A model generated the notes under the pieces. That model searched no databases and was not told where the DNA came from. It was given only the letters and a program-made list of their open reading frames with translations. Source: Haematococcus lacustris (lineage: Eukaryota > Chlorophyta > Chlorophyceae > Chlamydomonadales > Haematococcaceae). Taken from it: a stretch of 64,000 nucleotides of DNA. Location: assembly GCA_030144725.1 (NCBI GenBank), contig JASKMD010000027.1:363796-427795 (forward strand). Reading direction: 5' to 3'. The position numbers and the translations under genes are program-made. Within the stretch, counting starts at the first letter, position 1. Each line of letters begins with the position of its first letter. Of this stretch, positions 31,760 to 39,985 are shown piece after piece.

Positions 31760-34700
31760 ACCCCAATGATAGGTGGAGCGACGCGGCGTCTCTTGAGACG
31801 GCCGGGATGCTGAACGCGGTTAGCTACTGCGTCAGCACTATGCCGGGTAAGCCCAGATGGTCAGCGATGATCAAAGCAATTGTTATCCTGATGATGTTAC
31901 AGCTGACATATTGCTGCAACCCGAACCAAGGCCACAATAGCTCTGCGCACACATCCACCCGCATAGCTCGCTGCCCAAATAGCCTTCCACAGGGAGAACA
32001 TTTCTGGACTGGACGTAACAGCCGCCGAAACCCGATGTGGCAGCCAGAAAACAAGCGCTCGCAGCCTTGCTTAGCTATACAGCACTGCGCCCCACAAAAC
32101 CCCATACAGCGACAAGAGACTAGGCCTGCTCTGCCACAGCCGTGCATTACCACACTCTGCCCTGAGCCGACGTATGCCTACAGACACCACAAACCATCGC
32201 CAAAGGGAAACACCCTGCGGACCACCCTGATGGGAAACACCCTGACGGATTGCTATGTACTGCCAAAGGGAAACACCCTGCGGACCACCCCGAAGGGAAA
32301 CACCCTGACGGATTGCTATGAACTGCCAAAGGGAACACCCCTGCGGCCCCCCCCGATGGGCACACCCCTGACGGACTGCTACGAACTGCCAAAGGGAGCA
32401 CCCCTGCGGCCCCCCCCGATGGGAATACCCCTAAGGAACAGCTCTGCTCAGGCAACCCTAGGGCCCGACTCAACTATTGACATTCAAGTATGTGATGCAC
32501 AACCAATCCTACACATGTTACCCTTGCTATGCGCAGAAATGAACTACTGGCCTGCCACGATACAGCCCCATGCCCAAAGCCCAACCATGCAGGCCGGTGA
32601 GGCTGGCGGAGCACAGCCAGCCCACTGCATGCCAGAAGCGCACGCCCCAGCCACGCACGGCATGCTTGCCATGACGCAGCCCCGTGTTCAATGCCCAACC
32701 ATGCAGGCCGGTGAGGCTGGCGGAGCACAGCCAGCCCACTGCATGCCAGAAGCGCACGCCCCAGCCACGCACGGCATGCTTGCCATGATGCAGCCCCGTG
32801 TTCAATGCCCAACCATGCAGGCCGGTGAGGCTGGCAGAGCACAGCCAGCCCACTGCATGCCAGAAGCGCACGCCCCAGCCACGCACGGCATGCTTGCCAT
32901 GACGCAGCCCCGTGTTCAATGCCCAACCATGCAGGCCGGTGAGGCTGGCGGAGCACAGCCAGCCCACTGCATGCCAGAAGCGCACGCCCCAGCCACGCAC
33001 GGCATGCTTGCCATGACGCAGCCCCGTGCCCAATGCCCCACCATGCAGGCCGGTGAGGCTGGCGGAGCACAGCCAGCCCACTGCATGCCAGAAGCGCACG
33101 CCCCAGCCACGCACGGCATGCTTGCCATGACGCAGCCCCGTGTTCAATGCCCAACCATGCAGGCCGGTGAGGCTGGCGGAGCACAGCCAGCCCACTGCAT
33201 GCCAGAAGCGCACGCCCCAGCCACGCACGGCATGCTTGCCATGATGCAGCCCCGTGTTCAATGCCCAACCATGCAGGCCGGTGAGGCTGACGGAGCACAG
33301 CCAGCCCACTGCATGCCAGAAGCGCACGCCCCAGCCACGCACGGCATGCTTGCCATGACGCAGCCCCGTGTTCAATACCCCACCATGCAGGCCCGCGAGG
33401 CACGCGGAGCCCACCATGTACCAGCAGAGCACGCTCCAGCCATACACGCTGGCACCATGCCGCCCTATGAAGCACAGCCAGCCAAGGAGCAGACAGGGAT
33501 GCTCCATTCATGCATGCTGATGGATACCAGCAGAGACGTTGGTACGATTGCTGACAAGACCTACAAGACACATGTCCCATGTAAGGATGCCCTCCATGAC
33601 ATCAAACAAACCTACTTGCAATGGAAGGGCATGCATTGCATATTCATAGCAGTAGCCTGTGCATGGTGGTGGATTCATCACCATGCAACACTTCACCTCA
33701 CTCCGATAATCTCTCAGTCCATCTCTCAGACCATCTCTCAGTCCCAAAACTGCTTTCGAAGGCATTGCAAAAGGCTGCAAAGATGGAGAGCCATCTCCAC
33801 TACATCGGCCTTCGTCAATTTCCTTTACATAGACGGGACTATCGATAGACAAACCGCCATACTCAACCTCACAGTCTGCATGCACACCTGGACTACACAA
33901 GGCCACTACACTGTGACGGGAGGCAAGTCCTCAGTAATCGTTCATCACTACAACACCACTCTTCAACGCCACACTATTTACAGAATCACCATCTTAGATA
34001 AACAACGACGCCCTACCAACGTCATCCCCATGGACTACCTTAAGACCGCCATCCAATGGCTGGGCATTTTGAGCACGAGCTACTGCGCCGTGGCGATCAC
34101 ATACATTGCATGGCTCCTACTTGCATGCGGGGACGTTGAAGCCAACCCGGGACCCAACACACACTACGTCCAGCAAGTGGGTAGCAGCACATGCCAAGCC
34201 AACTCCCTTAACAACATCGCGGGACGGAAATGGGTCAGCATCGACGATATCGACACCTTCTACGCACAAAGGCTCACGCAGCTCAACACACCGGACGAAC
34301 TTAAAGCCTGGCAGATGGCAAGAGGCGCAGGAGGCTACGACGATGGAGTAATAGACCTGTACCTCACATCTAAGTACGGCCTGATGGCGACAAGCGTCGC
34401 CGACCTCAGGCGACCCCAAGACTGGACTAAACACAACCTCAATAGTCTAGCACAGCGCCACGAAACGACTGCATTCCTATGCAAAAGACTGGGCCACAGC
34501 ATGGCCATGACAAGCCTCAATGGGAAATGGTCACTCAAGGACTCCCTAGACCCAGCACCCACTCCCTTGGCACGCATCGCAATGTCAACAAAGCAAACGC
34601 ACCACCAGCTCTTCATCATCACCCCCACCCACACAACCCGTACGAGTGCACAGTTAGCACTCTGCCATACCAAGAAGATAAATCACATCATCAGCCATAC

Positions 34701-37700
34701 CAACCACAACACTGGCCTACCCGTACCCATCTATATGGAAGCACAACACAAATGTTTTTGCTTGGTACACGCCATCAACATGGCCATGGGGAGACCAATG
34801 ATCAACCCAAATGATGTCCTCACACACTGCAACCACCTGGCCACTCACCTCCAAGACCTAGCGAGCAGAGCCAGGGGGGAGAACAAGCACATACCCCTGC
34901 CCGACCGTACCCCACACATATATGATGAGGAGGGAAACTTCAACATCCACTCCATGAACCACTACCTTTATCACAACTACAAGACCCTACACCTGGCAAC
35001 GCAGGAGCTGCCCCATGACAACATCACTAGGGCAACGCTAAGTACCCTCATGGGCAATGAGGACAATCACATCAGCAACGCAGCCATTCTCATCAACAGG
35101 AACCATGCGACTACCCTTAGGTACCTAGACAACACCTGGTACTGGCTGGACTCACAAGCTACACACGCTAGGCGGCTGCTGACCACAGCAGACTGGAAGG
35201 AGCTGCAAGGAGGGCTAATCCTAATTAAGCAAGGCATGCAACATAAGAATCTCATCGAACCCATCTTCTGGTTAGCAGACCCATTGGAGCAAGCCACCAC
35301 GACACAGCTAGAGCAACACTACCAAAGACCGGACCCCATAGACCTGAGCGGCCACGACGACCAACCACCAGCAATACCACCTCCAGCAGCGACACCACCT
35401 TCCCTCGCCACGAGCAACAACGATCTTAAACGCAAAAATACCTCTGCAGAGGCAGACCCGCCGACCCGGTCGCGACACCGCGAAGCTGCCACCACGAAGG
35501 AAGACGCAGCCACACCTCCCCCCCCAACACGAAACGAGAAGCCAAGCACCAAGACAGGCCCTAAGAAACCACGATCGAAGAAAGGAGCCAGAAACACCAG
35601 CCACAGCAAAGAGGGGCTCACGCAAACGCTCATGTCAAGGTACCTAACCACCACCCAGGCCACCACTTCCAGCCCGTCAGTCCCATGCCCAACCACAGAG
35701 GCCCCCCCCAACATCCCCACACAAGCTCACCAGACCCCCAGCAGACAACACCTGACGCTCACAACTCTTAACGTCCGGGGCCTCTACCGGGCTAGAAGGG
35801 ACGTCGCCCACCTCATCCACCACCACCACCCCGACATCCTGATCTTGACAGAGACGAAGACACAGCACAAGAAAGACACACCGGGATGGCTGAGAGTAGC
35901 CACCCAGGACTACACACTGCACCGACACGGTGGCCACAGTGAAGTCCTCATTGGCATCAAGCATGACCTAGCCATTCCGACGCAAGCCACCCTAGCACCA
36001 CCAAGCACGGAGGCGGAAGTAAACTCCAGATGCGTCATCCTGACTCTTAGCCAGCACCACAGCGACAACCTCACCATCGTAGCAACGTACTGGCCATCGG
36101 GCTGCAACGAAGACGCGCTCCCACTGCGGGAGAAGATGCAGCAACACATACGCACAGCCACAAGACACCTGCCCGGCTCCCTCATTCTCGCCGGTGACTT
36201 GAATGCCACGATGAAAACAGAAGACCGCTCCGAACACACTGAATACACCCAGGACCGCATGATGAGGGAGTTTGCCACAGAGATGCGCCTGCCCGAAGCC
36301 GACCCCGGCGACCGGGCCTGGACCTACCAACAACCACACTGCAACAGCCGCATCGACGCCATTCTGACGCGCGACGCACGACCAGGCCCCGAGCATCGCA
36401 CCAACGTAGACACACGCACATATCTCAGCGACCACAGACCACTCACTGCCACACTGACTACAGCCAGATTGGGCATACACCTGGCACAAACACAACAGCC
36501 CCAAAACCAAAAGCACACTGTTCTCACCACACCCATCAACAACAGCGACAGGGAAGCCTTCCGCCTAGCCGTGCAACAACCCAGCTCAGGCGCACCACAA
36601 CTGCACGCACAACTGGCAGCCTACCTGTCACCTCTCTTTACGGAAGCCACAGCCTTCTTGGCGAACCTGGACAAGGCCAACCCACACCAACCCAAACGCC
36701 TGACGCAGCTAGCAGGCCTCCACCCAAGGCAAGCTGTAGACATGGCAGCCACCATGCTCACAACCCTTTTGAAAACCTGCAGGACGACCGCCATGAAGAC
36801 TTGCACAACAAAGACACTGACTAGAGGGGGCCAACACTACCAACGCAGGACCATGTGCAGAATCAGATTGGCGCTAGGCAAGAAGCTCAAGACCACTAGA
36901 AATCTCAGCCGGCAGGCTAGGCAACTATTCAAACAGAATGGCGCCCACCCAACGATCGAGGAGCTCATCCCAGATACAGACACAAGCAACACAGCGATCA
37001 GGGAGGCGGTGCTAGCACGTCAAGACGACGACCCAACCGACAACCACGTGCAAGCCGCACTAGCTAAGCTGACAAACACCTACCGCGACCAAATCCACCA
37101 GCTGGACGATGACGACTCCGCACTCGCCATCGCACAGGCCCGGCTCCGAATGCAACAACTAATAAGCACCCAGCCCAAGAAAGCCAACAAATATATTCTA
37201 CGCCCATCCCGCACGAGCCACAAAGGCCTACAAGCGCTCACAGACCCCGCCACCAGAAGAATTTGTACCGCCCCGGCCGACCTTAACCGGATTATCATAG
37301 CCGCATACGGGCAGAAGCTATCACCCCCAACGCCCAAAACCGGCCACTACACAGACACACAGACAAGAAACTATCCCTGGGCCCGAGCCAAAGCGGACGA
37401 CCCCTTCACACTACATACCTGCAAAAGCATTCACTGGATGCACACAGCCATCATGGACAAAGCTAGCTTCCAAGAATGCCTCAGCAGGCTGGCAGGAGGC
37501 AAAGCCCCAGGACCAGATGGCATCGAGAACGAGATCATCAAGATGTTGCCATGGGAGATGAGGGACACCATCCACCAACTGTTCATCATCATGTGGGCCA
37601 CTGGCTGCACACCCACAGCATGGAAAACCAGTGACACCTGCCTACTCTACAAGGACAAGGGCCAGGAAACAGACCTCAACGCCTACAGACCGGTAGGACT

Positions 37701-38589
37701 GGCCAACACCATCTACAAGCTATGGACCAGCCTCATTACCAAGACACTCTATGAGTACGCCGAGGCCAATGGGATGCTGAGCAAATGCCAAGCAGGCTTC
37801 CGCTCTCACAGGGACACCACTCAGCAACTACAAATGCTAGTCATGGCCCTTGAAGACGCTAAACTTGCTAAAGCAGACATCTATGCCCTCATGGTCGACT
37901 TCACAAGTGCATTTAACACCACATGTCAAGACAAACTGCTATGGATCATGCACGACCTTGGCTTCCCCACCGACGCCACAGACGCGGTGAAGGACCTATA
38001 CACGGGCGCTACGACGCGCTTCAAGACCCCGTACGGCCCTACTGATCCGATACCCGTAGACCGGGGCACCATCCAGGGCGACTCACTCTCACCCTTCCTG
38101 TTCCTCATCTACATCGAACCCCTACTGCGTTGGCTCCAAGTAGGAGCGCGGGGGTACAAATTCCAGTCAGTGGAAAACGACAGCGACAACAGATACACTA
38201 TAGGGAGCATCGATTATGCGGACGACGTCGCCATCCTCTGTAACTCCATTAGCAACACACGCGTCCAGGCGGACAAGCTCTCAGCCTACTCGGACTGGGG
38301 CCACCTCATCATATCACACAGCAAAACCCTCGCCACGGCGGCACTACACAAAGCGCATCAATCCGGCCGATGCAGCACCCAAGAAGACGCGGAGAAGGAA
38401 GCCCGCAAGCAACTGCAAGACCTACGCCTACAAGGAAAACCGGTCACCTTCCTCCGCCCGACAGCACCCTTTACCTACCTAGGAGTCATGCTCACCATGA
38501 CACTCAACTGGAAACCACAACACACGGCCCATGATAACACAGCTAAGGCAGAAACTAGACAGACTGCGGCGCTCCTTCGCCAGCGCTAG
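31756..38589 (+). CDS. LINE polyprotein, segment 1: N-terminal protein, 2A motif, Josephin-like protease, APE endonuclease, reverse transcriptase
   Basis: The frame opens at ATG 31756 (context AAAAATGA) and is open for 2,277 codons. Residues 1-799 have two in-frame repeat blocks and three hydrophobic stretches, the last just before GDVEANPGP (2A, residues 792-800). From about 990 a Josephin-like cysteine protease is visible: Gln in EAQHK, catalytic-type C1002-x-x-H-x-x-N, EEGNFNIHS, His1117 and Asp1132 in WYWLDS. The APE domain (about 1335-1570) has N1339, E1366, GDLN at 1480-1483 and SDHRP with H1560. The RT follows with GGKAPGPDG near 1915, DFTSAF at 2048 and YADD at 2154-2157. True coding leaves this frame near 38535, where a one-base shift moves it to the next segment. 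Confidence 0.92.
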   Translation: MNPNDRWSDAASLETAGMLNAVSYCVSTMPGKPRWSAMIKAIVILMMLQLTYCCNPNQGHNSSAHTSTRIARCPNSLPQGEHFWTGRNSRRNPMWQPENKRSQPCLAIQHCAPQNPIQRQETRPALPQPCITTLCPEPTYAYRHHKPSPKGNTLRTTLMGNTLTDCYVLPKGNTLRTTPKGNTLTDCYELPKGTPLRPPPMGTPLTDCYELPKGAPLRPPPMGIPLRNSSAQATLGPDSTIDIQVCDAQPILHMLPLLCAEMNYWPATIQPHAQSPTMQAGEAGGAQPAHCMPEAHAPATHGMLAMTQPRVQCPTMQAGEAGGAQPAHCMPEAHAPATHGMLAMMQPRVQCPTMQAGEAGRAQPAHCMPEAHAPATHGMLAMTQPRVQCPTMQAGEAGGAQPAHCMPEAHAPATHGMLAMTQPRAQCPTMQAGEAGGAQPAHCMPEAHAPATHGMLAMTQPRVQCPTMQAGEAGGAQPAHCMPEAHAPATHGMLAMMQPRVQCPTMQAGEADGAQPAHCMPEAHAPATHGMLAMTQPRVQYPTMQAREARGAHHVPAEHAPAIHAGTMPPYEAQPAKEQTGMLHSCMLMDTSRDVGTIADKTYKTHVPCKDALHDIKQTYLQWKGMHCIFIAVACAWWWIHHHATLHLTPIISQSISQTISQSQNCFRRHCKRLQRWRAISTTSAFVNFLYIDGTIDRQTAILNLTVCMHTWTTQGHYTVTGGKSSVIVHHYNTTLQRHTIYRITILDKQRRPTNVIPMDYLKTAIQWLGILSTSYCAVAITYIAWLLLACGDVEANPGPNTHYVQQVGSSTCQANSLNNIAGRKWVSIDDIDTFYAQRLTQLNTPDELKAWQMARGAGGYDDGVIDLYLTSKYGLMATSVADLRRPQDWTKHNLNSLAQRHETTAFLCKRLGHSMAMTSLNGKWSLKDSLDPAPTPLARIAMSTKQTHHQLFIITPTHTTRTSAQLALCHTKKINHIISHTNHNTGLPVPIYMEAQHKCFCLVHAINMAMGRPMINPNDVLTHCNHLATHLQDLASRARGENKHIPLPDRTPHIYDEEGNFNIHSMNHYLYHNYKTLHLATQELPHDNITRATLSTLMGNEDNHISNAAILINRNHATTLRYLDNTWYWLDSQATHARRLLTTADWKELQGGLILIKQGMQHKNLIEPIFWLADPLEQATTTQLEQHYQRPDPIDLSGHDDQPPAIPPPAATPPSLATSNNDLKRKNTSAEADPPTRSRHREAATTKEDAATPPPPTRNEKPSTKTGPKKPRSKKGARNTSHSKEGLTQTLMSRYLTTTQATTSSPSVPCPTTEAPPNIPTQAHQTPSRQHLTLTTLNVRGLYRARRDVAHLIHHHHPDILILTETKTQHKKDTPGWLRVATQDYTLHRHGGHSEVLIGIKHDLAIPTQATLAPPSTEAEVNSRCVILTLSQHHSDNLTIVATYWPSGCNEDALPLREKMQQHIRTATRHLPGSLILAGDLNATMKTEDRSEHTEYTQDRMMREFATEMRLPEADPGDRAWTYQQPHCNSRIDAILTRDARPGPEHRTNVDTRTYLSDHRPLTATLTTARLGIHLAQTQQPQNQKHTVLTTPINNSDREAFRLAVQQPSSGAPQLHAQLAAYLSPLFTEATAFLANLDKANPHQPKRLTQLAGLHPRQAVDMAATMLTTLLKTCRTTAMKTCTTKTLTRGGQHYQRRTMCRIRLALGKKLKTTRNLSRQARQLFKQNGAHPTIEELIPDTDTSNTAIREAVLARQDDDPTDNHVQAALAKLTNTYRDQIHQLDDDDSALAIAQARLRMQQLISTQPKKANKYILRPSRTSHKGLQALTDPATRRICTAPADLNRIIIAAYGQKLSPPTPKTGHYTDTQTRNYPWARAKADDPFTLHTCKSIHWMHTAIMDKASFQECLSRLAGGKAPGPDGIENEIIKMLPWEMRDTIHQLFIIMWATGCTPTAWKTSDTCLLYKDKGQETDLNAYRPVGLANTIYKLWTSLITKTLYEYAEANGMLSKCQAGFRSHRDTTQQLQMLVMALEDAKLAKADIYALMVDFTSAFNTTCQDKLLWIMHDLGFPTDATDAVKDLYTGATTRFKTPYGPTDPIPVDRGTIQGDSLSPFLFLIYIEPLLRWLQVGARGYKFQSVENDSDNRYTIGSIDYADDVAILCNSISNTRVQADKLSAYSDWGHLIISHSKTLATAALHKAHQSGRCSTQEDAEKEARKQLQDLRLQGKPVTFLRPTAPFTYLGVMLTMTLNWKPQHTAHDNTAKAETRQTAALLRQR
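32204..32430 (+). repeat. 63-bp in-frame coding repeat in the LINE N-terminal protein
   Basis: About 3.6 copies of a 21-residue unit (PKGNTLRTT..GNTLTDCY) with progressive drift to PKGTPLRPPP. Confidence 0.9.
32587..33430 (+). repeat. 114-bp in-frame coding repeat in the LINE N-terminal protein, seven copies plus a degenerate one
   Basis: The 38-residue unit starts MQAGEAGGAQPAHCMPEAHA. Seven copies run from 32587 to 33384 with a few substitutions; an eighth degenerate copy follows (MQAREARGAHHVP). The period is a multiple of three, so copy number can change without breaking the frame. Each unit has two Cys and several His. Confidence 0.96.
34126..34155 (+). other. 2A-type ribosome-skipping motif (CGDVEANPGP)
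   Basis: The residues D-V-E-A-N-P-G-P fit the 2A consensus D-[VI]-E-x-N-P-G-P exactly. Such motifs make the ribosome skip the Gly-Pro bond, releasing the upstream protein and continuing translation. The break would fall between residues 799 and 800. A hydrophobic stretch (AVAITYIAWLLLAC) precedes it. 2A motifs are known from trypanosome L1Tc and some animal non-LTR elements; function here is inferred from sequence. Confidence 0.88.
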
Positions 38590-39985
38590 ACAAGCCATCC
38601 ACATTATTAAAACAGCGATCATTCCCAGCCTGGCTTATAGCTTCTGCGTGGTACCATGCACCCCGGGGGACCTAGACCTCTTTGACAGAGCAGTCAACCA
38701 ATGCGTCAAGCACAAGCTCAACCTCCCACTGGGCACACCTAATGCCGTCATCCGGGACGACATAGACAAGCTCGGCCTCGGCATCAGCTCAGCAGCCCAA
38801 GAGTACCATGCCAGGAACACCACAGCCCTCGTCTCCAGTCTCCAGTCCGCGGACAACACATACGCACACATATCGAGATGCATGCTCCACAAACAGATCA
38901 CCTGGCTCTACGCACAGGCCGCTAAACATGGACACCGAATTCCCAACCTATTGCAACACACCCTGCGGGCCAGACAACTCCTGCATACCACCACAGCAAA
39001 CCTCTTCGCCACACACGAAGGGGCACCCCTCTACCCCAAGGAGACTAAAGCACTTGGGCAACTCATAACACAGAGCGCTAGCCCGCTGCCACGGGACATA
39101 GTCAGCGCATGCATTACATGCCTCAAGAGCCTAGGACTGACACACCCTTCGGAGCTCATCTGCCAGGATAACATACACATTATGTCAGGGGATAGCCTCA
39201 GGAAACGCTTCGGCACTAAGGTGAAACAAAAGCACATCATCGCTTTAAATAGACTTACGGCCATGGCGACCATGGAACACTGCCCAACCGCGACGGAAGC
39301 CAAGACCATCCTTGGGAGACGGGATACAACGCTTACCCTACCAGCAGACCAGCGGCGGATCCGAGCCTGGGCCGCAGGGCTCACAGAGCTCACTCCTCAC
39401 ACCACCGCCCACACCGGGCCCCGCTACACGGACATCCGAGCATACATGACAACCAAGACACCCGCAAAGGACACACAGCCGCCTACACCGACCCCCATAA
39501 CGGCGACCGCGAGATCCAAACTCACAAACAACGCCCCCAAGCCACCGACTGCGAAACAGCCCACGCCGCAGCCCAGGATCGGCAGCAAAAGACCAGCGGA
39601 AGACAGACACACAGAAGCGGACGATCGACACACCCAGACCATCCCTGACGTAGTGACACACATACCCATCATGACCCTGGCCAATCTCAGTACATGGAAA
39701 GCCGATACTGCACGCCAACACAAAAACGAGCAGCTAGGGATCATGCTAGGAGCCATGTATGACCACCAAGAGTCCATCACTGCCATTGACGGATGGCACT
39801 GGAACGGCAACAACCAAGAAAGCTATTACAACGTCCACTGGAGGCCCACCATCATAGAGAAATGGGCTCTCCAAATGTACAAGAAGGAAGGCTACACGCC
39901 CGCCCACACAGAAGACATCTGCAGAGCAGATGCAGAACATGCTTGCACATGCGAACTATGCTGGGAACCCAAAGAGACAGCCCCA
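38535..39985 (+). CDS. LINE polyprotein, segment 2: RT thumb/linker region and first half of a PHD finger (shifted frame)
   Basis: Continuation of the LINE polyprotein in the next frame. It starts with TQLRQKLDRLRRSF and IIPSLAYSFCVVP, typical of the helices after the RT palm. The frame is open for 1.45 kb to TGA 40001-40003. A Pro/Lys/Thr-rich linker lies around 39440-39640. It ends with CTCELCWEPKE, the first zinc ligand pair of a PHD finger whose rest is in the following frame. The two flanking one-base shifts compensate each other. They could be real lesions or consensus errors. Confidence 0.85.

Noticed and set aside
32474..33580. Long minus-strand ORFs over the 114-bp repeat
   Set aside because: Antisense shadows of an in-frame coding repeat with no known motif.
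39793..39984. N-terminal part of the frame-1 ORF (MALERQQPRKLLQ...)
   Set aside because: Shadow of the frame-2 coding segment; the true protein enters this frame only at the PHD finger near 39985.
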